Assembly: GCA_019339365.1 (NCBI GenBank)
Contig: CP079859.1
Coordinates: 3,348,001 to 3,412,000, forward strand
Source of the DNA: Vibrio neptunius
GTDB taxonomy: Bacteria > Pseudomonadota > Gammaproteobacteria > Enterobacterales > Vibrionaceae
Direction: 5' to 3'
Length of the DNA stretch: 64,000 bases
Part shown: positions 8,539 to 18,482 of the stretch, in pieces
Layout of the letters: each line of letters begins with the position of its first letter
How positions within the stretch are numbered: the first letter of the stretch is position 1
Notes under the pieces: generated by a model
Database searches by the model: none
Told to the model about the DNA's origin: nothing
The model's input: the letters and a program-made list of their open reading frames with translations, nothing else
Program-made: the position numbers and the translations under genes

Positions 8539-8833
8539 ATTTAGGTTCAAGTAAGGCTGAGATATCAGCCTTTTCTGCTTCACTCTTTGACTTCAGTTCA
8601 TTAGATCCGCGAGTTATAGTTGCGACACCCACCCCTAACATCTGACTGATTTGTCGCTGAGACAGTTCACCTTTAAGCAGTTCACGGCATATATTGACCC
8701 TTGCGATCAAAGATTCACGCTCATCGGGTGTGAGCAGCATGGTCAACAACATTTCGTGTTGGTTGGACTCGCTGCTCGTTTTAATCAAATCTAAGATCTG
8801 TTGCCAGTCGGTGTACTCAGGTTGTGTTGCCAT
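8537..8833 (-). CDS. trpR: Trp operon repressor
   Basis: TrpR is a small homodimeric helix-turn-helix repressor that binds trp operators when loaded with L-tryptophan. The 98 residues show the family core LTPDERESLIARVNICRELL and the DNA-reading helices QRQISQMLGVGVATITRGSNELK. E. coli TrpR is 108 residues. The gene follows slt with only 29 bases between, so the two are probably cotranscribed, as in E. coli where slt also precedes trpR. Confidence 0.95.
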   Translation of the reverse strand: MATQPEYTDWQQILDLIKTSSESNQHEMLLTMLLTPDERESLIARVNICRELLKGELSQRQISQMLGVGVATITRGSNELKSKSEAEKADISALLEPK

Positions 8834-8862
8834 TTGCTCTCGCTGCCTAGAACGTCATAAAA

Positions 8863-10818
8863 CTAGTATCTGGTGTCGATCTCATTCTGATTGAGAAACG
8901 CTCCATCGACCCCCAAAAGGTTACGGTAATAGGTTTCAAACATCAGAATGTTCTGCACATAACCACGGGTTTCCTTAAATGGAATCGCTTCAATAAATGC
9001 GTAAGCATCCAGTTTACCTTGGGTACGTTCACGCCAAGTTTTCACTCGATGCGGTCCTGCATTATACGCAGCAAGCGCAAAAATTCGATTATTATCGTAT
9101 CGCTCTAGCAAGCCTTTTAGATAATGACTGCCTATCTCAATGTTTTTACCGACCTCGTATAAGTCATTGCTACTACGATATGACAGCTGATATTTACGCG
9201 CAGTGTACTTAGCTGTTGATGGCATAATTTGCATAATACCTCGAGCACCAACTGGAGAACGCGCTTCAACATCCAACCCGCTCTCTTGTCTCGCCAAAGA
9301 CATGAGCGTGATAGGGTCGATGCTGTGCTTTTCGCCATAAAAGTTAAACCACCAGCGATGGGCTACTGGAAAACGCAGCTCAAGGTTGTCCCACATTTTG
9401 GCCTTGATACTCGCCGTAACCGTTAAGTGAGACCATTCTTTATAGGAAGCATAAGCCGCTAACATCTCTTTCTGCTCAGCATTAGCTCGATTAAGCAACC
9501 AACGCCATTCATTCTTCGCAGCGGCAATTTTATCTCGCTCTATCAACTCTTCGATACGGACTAAAGCCGTCATAAACGGTTTTACCGTTTGGTGTTCATA
9601 AGAGATGGTAGAGACGGGATAGTTTATTGAGCGCTTGATCTCTTTCGCCGCAGCAACGCTGTAGAAGTTTCTCTGGCCAAGCATATTTTCAAGACGCTGG
9701 CTGCCTTTCATGATATCGCCCAGCGCCACTTCACTGCGTCCTAACCAATATTGCCAACGCAGACTTTGCTGAGCAGTCTCGGGGAGGTGGCCTATCCAGT
9801 TTTCCACATCACGCCAGTCGGCTTCTTGAATCGCCAAACGAATTCGACGCTCAATCAAAGCAATATTGCTGGATGTTCCAATCTTTTTATCTCGCCATTT
9901 AGCCAAAGATTCTGAATCCGTATTAATCAGACGGAAAGCAATATAGTCAGCCAGCTTCTGAACCTCACTGGCAGGCATTTTCTGTGCAGAGGTTGCTTGG
10001 TCAAATACGCTTTGTGCCTTATTGGCATCTTTTCTTGCCAGCTTTTTCAATGCAAGCCCTGTCTGAGAACGATTAAAATCACTTGGGGTATGCTGACGAG
10101 CAAATGCAACAACGTTTTCTGGCCGATTAAACAAGGCCTTCATATCGGAAGCTTGCTGGCGGGATCGATCAGAGTTGAGGAGCCTCTTGAGGTAATTCAT
10201 TAACGAACCATTGCGTTCTTCAAATGCTAGCAGCATACGCTCAAGGATTTGTTGATCGGTTCTCAGCCCAGCTCTGTCCCATGCTTCAAATAGAGGATCA
10301 CAAGCATCAGCAATACTCTGTCCGGAATGCCAAAGTTTGTTTGCCCCGTCAAAAGCCTGATCTTTCTGTCCCGTTTGATAGAGCGCATGGTAGTAGTGGC
10401 ATTGATAAGTTTCACCACGAGGTTCCACTGTCTGGAATTCTGCCAACTTTTGCCATTCCTTCTGTCTGGCAAGGCTGTCGATATATGGCGCTCGAATGCG
10501 AGCTGAAAATGGCAGCGAACGATAAGTATCAATAAACGCTTCCACTTCCGCCGGTGATCGTTGCCCTATATCGACTAAAAAAGCGCGGTAGTCTGTATAA
10601 GGGGTCAGAGGATAACCTTTGATTTTACTGCGAATTTTTTGGTATTGGGTGACTTGATTGTTGTCTAGGTATTCTTGTGCTTGATCATAGATTTTCCGTT
10701 GTTGCTGGAGCTCACTTGCCATTGCTGAAGTGGCTAAACTTGCGCTGCAAACCATCGAGACCCAAGTCAAAATCGATGAAGGAATGCGATGCAGCGACTT
10801 TGAAAACGTCAGCATCAT
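8863..10818 (-). CDS. slt: Soluble lytic murein transglycosylase Slt70
   Basis: A 651-residue periplasmic enzyme that cleaves the MurNAc-GlcNAc bond with formation of 1,6-anhydroMurNAc; E. coli Slt is 645. A signal peptide ends near ATSAMA. A long alpha-helical superhelix (U and L domains) fills residues about 35-480. The C-terminal catalytic SLT domain has the active Glu in ARQESGLD, then GARGIMQIMPSTA and FALAAYNAGPHRV. It feeds the recycling enzymes NagZ and AnmK encoded 9 kb away. trpR follows in the same direction. Confidence 0.95.
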   Translation of the reverse strand: MMLTFSKSLHRIPSSILTWVSMVCSASLATSAMASELQQQRKIYDQAQEYLDNNQVTQYQKIRSKIKGYPLTPYTDYRAFLVDIGQRSPAEVEAFIDTYRSLPFSARIRAPYIDSLARQKEWQKLAEFQTVEPRGETYQCHYYHALYQTGQKDQAFDGANKLWHSGQSIADACDPLFEAWDRAGLRTDQQILERMLLAFEERNGSLMNYLKRLLNSDRSRQQASDMKALFNRPENVVAFARQHTPSDFNRSQTGLALKKLARKDANKAQSVFDQATSAQKMPASEVQKLADYIAFRLINTDSESLAKWRDKKIGTSSNIALIERRIRLAIQEADWRDVENWIGHLPETAQQSLRWQYWLGRSEVALGDIMKGSQRLENMLGQRNFYSVAAAKEIKRSINYPVSTISYEHQTVKPFMTALVRIEELIERDKIAAAKNEWRWLLNRANAEQKEMLAAYASYKEWSHLTVTASIKAKMWDNLELRFPVAHRWWFNFYGEKHSIDPITLMSLARQESGLDVEARSPVGARGIMQIMPSTAKYTARKYQLSYRSSNDLYEVGKNIEIGSHYLKGLLERYDNNRIFALAAYNAGPHRVKTWRERTQGKLDAYAFIEAIPFKETRGYVQNILMFETYYRNLLGVDGAFLNQNEIDTRY

Positions 10819-11077
10819 AAATTCTCGTCCTGTTGAGAATAATTAGTAGGGTAGATAATTTATGCTTATTGTAAGCGGCCATGTAAAGGGTATAGATGCA
10901 AATAATAATAAATTCACACAACTGTGACATAAGTTGCACCTCTACAAATGTATTGCTCACTTATCCATCAACAAAGTCAATTAGTTGTCCATACTCCTTA
11001 TTTCGAAGGTAACAAAGCACCCCATCTTGGTATAAAATGCCCCTTTACGTGAATTGAAATTTTAGGAACGATCGGCA

Positions 11078-12745
11078 ATGGCTGAATACGTATATACCAT
11101 GTCGCGGGTGAGCAAAATCGTGCCACCTAAGCGTCAAATTCTGAAAGACATCTCGCTAAGCTTTTTCCCTGGTGCCAAGATCGGTGTTCTAGGTCTGAAC
11201 GGTGCGGGTAAATCCACCCTACTACGTATCATGGCGGGTATTGATACTGATATCGATGGTGAAGCACGTCCACAACCAGGCTTGAATGTCGGCTACCTAC
11301 CGCAAGAACCTGTATTAGACGAGTCTAAAACCGTACGTGAAATCGTTGAAGAAGCGGTATCGGACGTTGCAGGTGCGATGAAGCGTCTTGATGAAGTATA
11401 CGCTGCGTACGCAGAACCTGATGCTGATTTCGATGCTCTCGCAAAAGAGCAAGGCGAACTGGAAGCACTTATTCAAGCCAAAGACGGCCACAATCTAGAT
11501 AACACGCTTGAGCGTGCTGCAGATGCACTGCGTCTTCCGGAGTGGGATCAGAAGATCGAACATTTATCAGGTGGTGAACGTCGCCGTGTGGCTATCTGTC
11601 GCCTGCTACTTGAGAAGCCAGATATGTTGCTTCTGGACGAACCAACCAACCACTTGGATGCAGAATCTGTTGCTTGGCTGGAGCGATTCCTGGTTGACTA
11701 TACTGGTACTGTTGTTGCAATCACACACGACCGTTATTTCCTAGACAATGCAGCAGGCTGGATTCTAGAACTTGACCGTGGTGAAGGGATTCCATGGCAA
11801 GGCAACTATACCTCATGGCTAGAGCAAAAAGACGCACGTTTACAGCAAGAAGCCTCTCAGGAAAAAGCGCGTCAGAAAACCATTGAGAAAGAACTTGAAT
11901 GGGTTCGCCAGAATCCAAAAGGGCGTCAGGCAAAATCAAAAGCACGTATGGCACGTTTTGAAGAGCTTCAAAGCGGTGATCACCAGAAACGCAATGAAAC
12001 TAACGAGCTATTCATCCCACCAGGCGAGCGCCTAGGTGATAAAGTTATTGAAGTAAATAACCTAACTAAGTCGTTCGACGGCCGTGTTCTCATTGACGAC
12101 CTTTCATTCAGTATGCCAAAAGGTGCCATTGTCGGTATCATCGGCGCGAACGGCGCAGGTAAGTCTACCCTCTTCAAGATGCTGAGTGGCACAGAACAGC
12201 CAGATTCAGGCTCTATTGAGATGGGTGATACTGTTAAGCTAGCGTCTGTCGACCAGTTCCGTGACAGCATGGATGACAGCAAAACTGTCTTCCAGGAAAT
12301 ATCTGAAGGCGCAGACATCATCAAGATCAACAACTTTGAAATTCCTGCGCGCGCTTACTGCTCTCGCTTTAATTTCAAAGGCTCGGACCAACAAAAGATC
12401 ATCGGTGAACTATCTGGTGGTGAACGCAACCGTGTCCACCTTGCTAAGCTGCTCAAAGCTGGTGGCAACGTACTGCTACTCGATGAACCAACCAATGACC
12501 TTGATGTTGAAACGCTGCGTGCACTAGAAGAAGCCCTGTTGGAATTCCCAGGTTGTGCCATGGTAATCTCGCACGACCGTTGGTTCCTAGACCGTATCGC
12601 CACACACATCATCGACTATCGTGATGAAGGTCAGGTGAACTTCTACGAAGGTAACTATACTGAGTATATGGAGTGGCTGAAGAAGACCTTAGGTCCGGAA
12701 GCAGCAGAACCGCACAGAATCAAATACAAGCGTATTACAAAGTAA
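11078..12745 (+). CDS. ettA: Energy-dependent translational throttle EttA (ABC-F ATPase)
   Basis: The 555-residue ABC-F protein binds the ribosomal E site and gates the first elongation steps according to ADP/ATP ratio. Two ATPase domains are clear: Walker A GLNGAGKST and GANGAGKST, signatures LSGGERRRVA and LSGGERNRVH, Walker B MLLLDEPTNHLD and VLLLDEPTNDLD. A P-site tRNA interaction linker lies between them (QNPKGRQAKSKARMARFEEL). No membrane segments are present. The gene stands alone, divergent from slt, with its own terminator. Confidence 0.97.
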   Translation: MAEYVYTMSRVSKIVPPKRQILKDISLSFFPGAKIGVLGLNGAGKSTLLRIMAGIDTDIDGEARPQPGLNVGYLPQEPVLDESKTVREIVEEAVSDVAGAMKRLDEVYAAYAEPDADFDALAKEQGELEALIQAKDGHNLDNTLERAADALRLPEWDQKIEHLSGGERRRVAICRLLLEKPDMLLLDEPTNHLDAESVAWLERFLVDYTGTVVAITHDRYFLDNAAGWILELDRGEGIPWQGNYTSWLEQKDARLQQEASQEKARQKTIEKELEWVRQNPKGRQAKSKARMARFEELQSGDHQKRNETNELFIPPGERLGDKVIEVNNLTKSFDGRVLIDDLSFSMPKGAIVGIIGANGAGKSTLFKMLSGTEQPDSGSIEMGDTVKLASVDQFRDSMDDSKTVFQEISEGADIIKINNFEIPARAYCSRFNFKGSDQQKIIGELSGGERNRVHLAKLLKAGGNVLLLDEPTNDLDVETLRALEEALLEFPGCAMVISHDRWFLDRIATHIIDYRDEGQVNFYEGNYTEYMEWLKKTLGPEAAEPHRIKYKRITK

Positions 12746-12764
12746 TCTTGCTTGAAATTTGTGC

Positions 12765-12792
12765 AAAGGCCGCTATCATTAGCGGCCTTTAT
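12765..12792 (+). terminator. Terminator of ettA
   Basis: A 10-bp stem AAAGGCCGCT/AGCGGCCTTT is followed by an AT-rich tail. Confidence 0.85.
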
Positions 12793-12913
12793 TATATATT
12801 GATTCAAAAAAGCCACCACATATATCGAGGCTTTAATCAATAGTGCGAACGAGCGCGCATAGTAGTCACTTCTGATTTGATAGCCTTATAGGATACCTTT
12901 AAGAGAGACAACT

Positions 12914-13285
12914 ATGATCGAACGCCGTCGATTTTCGCGCATTGTTTACCAGACACAAGCATTGCTATCTCAACAAAACAGAGTGGTGAAATCCTCTTTG
13001 TGTGATTTATCCCTGCATGGACTGCTGCTGACGTCAGATGACGCAGATTCGCTTGATGTCGACAGTATGGTAGATGTAGAGTTTTCGCTTCAAGACAGCG
13101 ATATCACGATTGAGCTAGTCGGCAAAATTGTGGGTCTCAATAACAATGTGATCCGTATAAGTATTGATCATATTGACATTGAGAGTATCGGACATCTGAA
13201 GCGGTTAATTGAATTGAATGTCGGTGACGATGAACTCCTACACAGAGACATTGAGCACCTGTCAGATTTGGGTGAATACACCTAA
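12914..13285 (+). CDS. PilZ-domain c-di-GMP receptor protein
   Basis: A 123-residue single-domain PilZ protein. Both ligand motifs are intact: RxxxR at residues 5-9 (within ERRRFSR) and DLSLHG, which fits [D/N]xSxxG. Such proteins bind cyclic di-GMP and pass the signal to motility, adhesion or envelope targets; its partner cannot be told. By position (between ettA and the tyrA region) it may be the counterpart of V. cholerae PlzA, but this is from memory of gene order. It is followed after nine bases by a periplasmic peptidase gene, so the two are probably cotranscribed. Confidence 0.85.
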   Translation: MIERRRFSRIVYQTQALLSQQNRVVKSSLCDLSLHGLLLTSDDADSLDVDSMVDVEFSLQDSDITIELVGKIVGLNNNVIRISIDHIDIESIGHLKRLIELNVGDDELLHRDIEHLSDLGEYT

Positions 13286-13294
13286 CTAAGCAGT

Positions 13295-14284
13295 ATGTCC
13301 AACAAGATAACAATCTCTATCCCCTCTTCATCTGGGGAGCAACAGTTTCACCTGTCAAGAAAAGCCCTTCTTATTGCTATTGCAGGTTCAATCAGTGTGA
13401 TTGCCCTCAGTGCGACTGCCACTTATTACAGCTGGCAGCAGCAGAATTCTTCCCAAGCCCAAGTCGTTCAACTGCGTAATCAACTTGCTCAAGCCGAGCA
13501 ACAATACCAACAGCAGGTCAATGAAACCCATACTTTGTCTCAAGAACTGGAAGAGAAGCGCGACCAAATCCATACCCTAGGCAAGCGAGTTTATGATGTG
13601 GAGTCAGTACTTGGTCTTGCTGACGATACACAGGCTGAAAAGTACAACTTGGCGAATCGTATTGATGCCGCAGCGGTCGATTCTGCCGTGCGAGCCACCA
13701 TGTTTCGCATGATCCCGAACGATACGCCGATGAACTATCTGCGCATCTCTTCACCTTATGGACGACGGATTAATCCAATCACAGGCAAACGTCACACTCA
13801 TACGGGTATCGATTTGACCTGTAAACGCGGCGAAGCGATTTACGCCCCAGCCGATGGCGTTGTGGAGACAGTTCGACCAAGCTCAAAAGGCTTTGGCAAC
13901 TTCCTGACTTTGAGACATTCGTTTGGCTTTATGAGCTCATACGCCCACCTAGCGAAATTTAAAGTGCGCAGTGGTCAGTTTGTGAGTAAGGGAGAACTGA
14001 TTGGGACATGTGGTAATTCTGGAAACTCTACCGGACCTCATCTTCATTATGAGATTCGATTTCTTGGCCGAGCGCTTAACCCTCAATATACCATGGATTG
14101 GACACCAGAGAACTTTAACTATTTGTTTGAAAAAGAGAAGAACGTGAAATGGGCACCTTTGGTTGAATTGATAGACAATACGGTCAGATTACAGGTCAAC
14201 CTCACTAACCATCCTTATCAAGATGCACCGGTAAATACGGTAAAGCGTGACGAAAACCTATCCGATACTCTCACCATACAATAA
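13295..14284 (+). CDS. M23-family (LytM) peptidoglycan endopeptidase, membrane-anchored
   Basis: The 329 residues begin with a single membrane anchor at about 25-47 (ALLIAIAGSISVIALSA). A Gln-rich coiled coil follows (about 50-110, QLRNQLAQAEQQYQQQ), then the LytM domain. Zinc ligands are visible: H and D in HTHTGIDLTC and the HxH in GPHLHYEIRF, so an active metallopeptidase is likely. Family members such as MepM cut peptide cross-links to let the wall expand. Which paralogue this is cannot be decided. Convergent with tyrA; a shared terminator lies between. Confidence 0.88.
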   Translation: MSNKITISIPSSSGEQQFHLSRKALLIAIAGSISVIALSATATYYSWQQQNSSQAQVVQLRNQLAQAEQQYQQQVNETHTLSQELEEKRDQIHTLGKRVYDVESVLGLADDTQAEKYNLANRIDAAAVDSAVRATMFRMIPNDTPMNYLRISSPYGRRINPITGKRHTHTGIDLTCKRGEAIYAPADGVVETVRPSSKGFGNFLTLRHSFGFMSSYAHLAKFKVRSGQFVSKGELIGTCGNSGNSTGPHLHYEIRFLGRALNPQYTMDWTPENFNYLFEKEKNVKWAPLVELIDNTVRLQVNLTNHPYQDAPVNTVKRDENLSDTLTIQ

Positions 14285-14310
14285 AAAGAGCTGCTTAAAG
14301 CAGCTCTTAA
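14283..14310. terminator. Bidirectional terminator between the M23 gene and tyrA
   Basis: AGAGCTGCTT and AAGCAGCTCT form a stem with A-rich and T-rich flanks on the two sides. It can serve both convergent genes. Confidence 0.8.
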
Positions 14311-14333
14311 AACATCAAATTAGTAGTGATATG

Positions 14334-15461
14334 TTAGCTACGATGGATGGAATCATTCGCTTGCTTCAGTAGATTCTGGCTTTCATGCATAAACTGCTGA
14401 GAATAGTCACCAAACCATTCGCTGACTTTATTGAAGCTTGTGACAAACGCTTGCTTATCTTTACCATCTAACACTTTCAGTGCTTCGCCAAAACATTGAT
14501 GGAAGCGCTTTATCATATCGATGTTTTCTTCAGAAGAAAGGATAATATCACCGTATAAGTTCGGATCCTGACCGAAAAGACGCCCCACCATCGCCAACTC
14601 CAACCGATAGATTGGTGAGCTTAGTTTCAACAGCTTATCAATGTTTGGGTTCTCACGGCTCAAATGCAGGCCGTAAGCAAAAGACGTAAAGTGGCGTAAC
14701 GCCTGTATCAAAGTCATCCCGTGATCGTGCTCTGAGGCATCAATCTGGCACAAACTCGCTCCCCAAATAGAGAACTGTTTCAGTAACCACTGGTAGTGTT
14801 CTTCACCACGACCATCGCAGTAAACAATAACCTGCTTAGCTAAGCTCGGCACATCAGGGCCAAACATTGGATGCAGTCCGACAACGGGCCCTTGATGCAC
14901 ATTGAGCATACTTTGCAGCGGTTTAGACTTGATCGAGGTTAAATCACACAAAATGCAATCTTTTGGCAGTTTGCCTAGCTTCTCAATCACGCCCTGAGTA
15001 AGATGAATCGGAACAGTAACTACCACTAGGCCTGCGTCCACCAGCATTTCATCCGCTTTATCCCAGTCTTTGCTGCCAAGTACTTTGACATCATAACCAG
15101 ATAGTTTGAACATTCGACCAAACAAACCACCCAGTTGGCCATTACCACCTACAACCACCACAGAACGCAATTCTGGATTCAAACACTTAAAGCCAGAATC
15201 GTTCTCACTCGCGTAAGACTCACGCATGGTACGACGAAGAATGTCTTCAATCAGCTGAGGCGGTACGCCTTTCTTTTCCGCTTCTTCGCGACGTGACGCT
15301 AACATGGCCGCTTCACGATCTGGCGCATAAATCGGCAGACCGTGTTCGCTTTTTACTTCACCAACTTTCTCTACCAGAGACAGTCGTTGTGCCAATAAAT
15401 CCAGAATTTGTTTGTCTACTGCGTCAATTTGATCACGCAATTCATTCAATTCTACGGCCAT
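14334..15461 (-). CDS. tyrA: Bifunctional chorismate mutase / prephenate dehydrogenase (T-protein)
   Basis: This 375-residue cytoplasmic enzyme makes 4-hydroxyphenylpyruvate for tyrosine. The N-terminal AroQ chorismate mutase ([21 protein letters not shown]) is joined to an NAD-dependent prephenate dehydrogenase with a Rossmann motif ([17 protein letters not shown]) and [10 protein letters not shown]. The length matches E. coli TyrA (373). It lies 22 bases after aroF on the same strand, the E. coli aroF-tyrA order. It is expected to be under TyrR through sites upstream of aroF. Confidence 0.96.
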   Translation of the reverse strand: MAVELNELRDQIDAVDKQILDLLAQRLSLVEKVGEVKSEHGLPIYAPDREAAMLASRREEAEKKGVPPQLIEDILRRTMRESYASENDSGFKCLNPELRSVVVVGGNGQLGGLFGRMFKLSGYDVKVLGSKDWDKADEMLVDAGLVVVTVPIHLTQGVIEKLGKLPKDCILCDLTSIKSKPLQSMLNVHQGPVVGLHPMFGPDVPSLAKQVIVYCDGRGEEHYQWLLKQFSIWGASLCQIDASEHDHGMTLIQALRHFTSFAYGLHLSRENPNIDKLLKLSSPIYRLELAMVGRLFGQDPNLYGDIILSSEENIDMIKRFHQCFGEALKVLDGKDKQAFVTSFNKVSEWFGDYSQQFMHESQNLLKQANDSIHRS

Positions 15462-15483
15462 GATGTTCCTTGTTACTCTTTTC

Positions 15484-16557
15484 TTAACCTTTCAGACGAT
15501 CTTCCAAGAATGGGACCAGTTCTGAGTGTGCATGACGCAATAGTGCCTCAGTTGTATCCCAATTGATACAGGCATCGGTAATTGAAACACCATATTGCAT
15601 TTCGTTGAGAGGAATATCGGATGGCTGATTACCTTCATTAATATGACTCTCAATCATCAGACCAATAATCGATTTGTTGCCTTCACGAATTTGGTGAATC
15701 ACATCTTCAGCAACCAAAGGTTGGCGGCGGAAGTCTTTACGCGAGTTAGCATGGCTACAATCGACCATCAGAGAGGCATCCAGACCCGCTTTTGCCATAT
15801 CCTGTTCACACTCAGTGACTGACACTGAATCGTAGTTGGTTTGTTTACCACCACGCAGAATAACGTGACCATTTGGGTTACCTTGAGTGGTCAGTAGCGC
15901 TACCTGACCTTCACGGCTGATACCCATGAAGCGGTGGCTTGAAGACGCTGCCTGCATCGCATTGATGGCTGTTGCCAAGCTTCCATCAGTACCATTCTTA
16001 AAGCCAATCGGCATAGATAGACCACTCGCCATTTCACGGTGAGTCTGAGATTCTGTCGTACGTGCGCCAATTGCTGCCCAGCTGAATGTATCCGCTAGGT
16101 ATTGAGGGCTGATCGGATCCAGCGCTTCAGTCGCCAGTGGAATCTCCATCTCTGCTAGTTCAACTAGCAGTTTGCGCCCTACGTGCAGACCGTGCTCGAT
16201 ATCGAAAGTACCATCTAGGTGTGGGTCATTAATCAAACCTTTCCAACCCACTGTGGTACGTGGTTTCTCGAAGTAGACGCGCATAACAATGTAAAGCTGG
16301 TCGCTGAGCTGCTCAGACAATGCTTTAAGACGCTTAGCGTACTCTTTCGCTGCGTCCAGATCGTGAATTGAGCAAGGACCACATACAACCAATAGGCGAT
16401 GATCTTTTTTATGAATAATGTTAGCGATAGTCTGACGAGACTCCTGAATAAAACGACGAGCGTTATCACTCAGCGGTATCTTGGCTTTCAGCTCTTCAGG
16501 TGTAATTAGAACTTGTTCTTCACTAATATTAATGTTGCTCAATTCGCTTTTTTGCAT
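15484..16557 (-). CDS. aroF: 3-deoxy-7-phosphoheptulonate (DAHP) synthase, Tyr-sensitive type
   Basis: It condenses phosphoenolpyruvate and erythrose 4-phosphate, the first step of the shikimate pathway. In 357 residues it shows the class I DAHPS motifs [30 protein letters not shown] and VDCSHANS with metal-binding residues. The Phe- and Tyr-sensitive isozymes look alike; the AroF assignment rests on linkage with tyrA and on TyrR-like boxes just upstream. Start ATG at 16557. Confidence 0.92.
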   Translation of the reverse strand: MQKSELSNINISEEQVLITPEELKAKIPLSDNARRFIQESRQTIANIIHKKDHRLLVVCGPCSIHDLDAAKEYAKRLKALSEQLSDQLYIVMRVYFEKPRTTVGWKGLINDPHLDGTFDIEHGLHVGRKLLVELAEMEIPLATEALDPISPQYLADTFSWAAIGARTTESQTHREMASGLSMPIGFKNGTDGSLATAINAMQAASSSHRFMGISREGQVALLTTQGNPNGHVILRGGKQTNYDSVSVTECEQDMAKAGLDASLMVDCSHANSRKDFRRQPLVAEDVIHQIREGNKSIIGLMIESHINEGNQPSDIPLNEMQYGVSITDACINWDTTEALLRHAHSELVPFLEDRLKG

Positions 16558-16567
16558 AACTCAAACC

Positions 16568-16692
16568 TGTATATATATTTTTACACCCAATTTTAACCAT
16601 CTTTACTGGGCTGGATTAATCATAAAATAACAGCCTAAAAACAAATTTCAAGCTGTACACATAAAAAAACACAATGTAAATATTTATATACA
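16568..16692 (-). promoter_or_regulatory. Three TyrR-box-like operators upstream of aroF-tyrA
   Basis: Three 18-bp TGT-N12-ACA sites fit the TyrR box form TGTAAA-N6-TTTACA: TGTATATATATTTTTACA (16568-16585), TGTACACATAAAAAAACA (16654-16671) and TGTAAATATTTATATACA (16675-16692). The first and third are strong. The two distal ones are nearly adjacent, a spacing suited to TyrR hexamer binding. Repression by tyrosine is inferred from E. coli aroF. Confidence 0.7.
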
Positions 16693-16796
16693 CAACTATA
16701 TTTTGAGCGAGTTAGTTGAAAAACTTCGACTCATGCATGTTTTCTTCAACTTATCTTTTCTAAAATAAGCCTATAGCCCAGCATATTATTTCACTC

Positions 16797-18473
16797 ATGG
16801 ATCTCATTCTTTCCTTACTTCAGCAAATGTGTGTCTACTTAGTCCTTGCTTATATGCTAAGTAAAACCCCTATTTTCCTGCCATTGCTGAGTATCTCTAA
16901 TCGCCTAACGCACAAACTCAGTGTCTACGTCCTGTTTTCCCTATTCTGTGTTATGGGCACGTACTTCGGCTTACAGATCAATGATGCGATTGCCAATACC
17001 CGTGCCATCGGAGCCGTGATGGGGGGATTATTTGGTGGGCCTATAGTTGGCTTCTTTGTCGGGTTAACCGGTGGTTTGCATCGTTACTCGCTTGGCGGGT
17101 TTACCGATCTGGCTTGTGCTATCTCGACCACCGCAGAAGGCCTGATAGGTGGCTTATTACACACTTATCTGCTCAGGCGAGGGAAAGGTGCCCAACTGTT
17201 TAACCCAAGCGTAGTATTTGCGGTCACCTTGGTAGCGGAAATCGCCCAGATGGCGATCATTCTGATCGTCGCTAAGCCATTTGATCAGGCGTATTCATTA
17301 GTCTCTGCGATTGCTGCCCCAATGATCATCGCGAACTCCGTCGGCGCAGCGCTGTTTATGAGCATACTGCAGGATCGAAAAACTATCTTTGAAGAGTATT
17401 CCGCCACCTTCTCACGCCGGGCATTGAATATCGCCGAACGGTCCGTTGGCATCCTCGTTTCTGGTTTCACCACGAAAAATGCGGAGAAGATTGCTCGAAT
17501 CGTTTACGAAGAAACCAATGTGGGCGCCGTGTCGATCACTGACAATGAGAAAATCCTCGCCTTTGTCGGCATTGGTGACGATCACCATGAGCCGGAAACA
17601 CCGATCTCTTCGCAAAGTACACTCGATGCCATCTCACGTAATGACATTATCTACCTCGACGGCAAAGACAAACCTTATCAGTGTTCAATCTCAAAAAGTT
17701 GCAAACTGGGTTCCGCACTAATTATTCCTTTGCACTCAGGAGATAAAGTAATTGGCACCATTAAGCTGTACGAGCCGAAACGTAAGCTGTTTTCGACCAT
17801 CAATATGTCGATGGCCGAAGGGATAGCGCAGCTGCTTTCCAGTCAGATCCTATTTGGTGACTACCAACAGAAACGCACTTTACTTTCTCAAGCAGAGATA
17901 AAATTGCTGCATGCGCAGGTAAATCCACATTTTCTGTTTAACGCGCTGAACACCATCAGTGCTGTCATTCGTCGCGACCCTCCTAAAGCTCGTGAGCTGA
18001 TTCAGCACTTATCACATTTCTTACGCAGTAACCTCAAACAAGACGTAGAAACAGTGACTCTTAAGGAAGAATTAGCGCACGTTAACGCATATCTTACCAT
18101 CGAGAAAGCACGTTTCACCGACCGATTAGAAGTGGACATTGATATTGATGCCGCATTGCTGGAGCGTAAGCTGCCGACCTTTACCCTACAACCTTTGGTA
18201 GAGAACGCCATTAAACATGGCATATCAAATCTACTGGAGGGAGGAAAGATCCGCATTTACAGCCAGAAGCTTGAGCTGGGTTATCAGCTGTGTGTAGAAG
18301 ATAACGCAGGCAGTTACACACCACCAGCCAATAATCATCAGGGGCTAGGGATGCAAATTGTCGATAAGCGGTTGACCAATAAGTTTGGTCAGATGGCATC
18401 ACTGTCTATCGACGTAACACCAAACCAACTGACGAGAATGAGCTTCCTCATTCCGGAAAAGACAATGGGTTAG
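16797..18473 (+). CDS. btsS: Pyruvate-sensing histidine kinase BtsS (LytS/YehU family)
   Basis: The 558-residue membrane kinase is strongly like E. coli BtsS (YehU, 561) along its length. A 5TMR-LYT sensor occupies about 1-195 (LLQQMCVYLVLAY, IANTRAIGAVMGGL, GLTGGLHRYSLGG). A GAF domain lies at about 215-345. The HisKA_7TM-type kinase core follows, with the phospho-accepting His in QVNPHFLFNALNTI near 378 and the ATPase region LVENAIKHG. E. coli BtsS senses extracellular pyruvate and signals to BtsR. Its regulator gene follows nine bases after the stop. Confidence 0.92.
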   Translation: MDLILSLLQQMCVYLVLAYMLSKTPIFLPLLSISNRLTHKLSVYVLFSLFCVMGTYFGLQINDAIANTRAIGAVMGGLFGGPIVGFFVGLTGGLHRYSLGGFTDLACAISTTAEGLIGGLLHTYLLRRGKGAQLFNPSVVFAVTLVAEIAQMAIILIVAKPFDQAYSLVSAIAAPMIIANSVGAALFMSILQDRKTIFEEYSATFSRRALNIAERSVGILVSGFTTKNAEKIARIVYEETNVGAVSITDNEKILAFVGIGDDHHEPETPISSQSTLDAISRNDIIYLDGKDKPYQCSISKSCKLGSALIIPLHSGDKVIGTIKLYEPKRKLFSTINMSMAEGIAQLLSSQILFGDYQQKRTLLSQAEIKLLHAQVNPHFLFNALNTISAVIRRDPPKARELIQHLSHFLRSNLKQDVETVTLKEELAHVNAYLTIEKARFTDRLEVDIDIDAALLERKLPTFTLQPLVENAIKHGISNLLEGGKIRIYSQKLELGYQLCVEDNAGSYTPPANNHQGLGMQIVDKRLTNKFGQMASLSIDVTPNQLTRMSFLIPEKTMG

Positions 18474-18482
18474 GACACGGAT

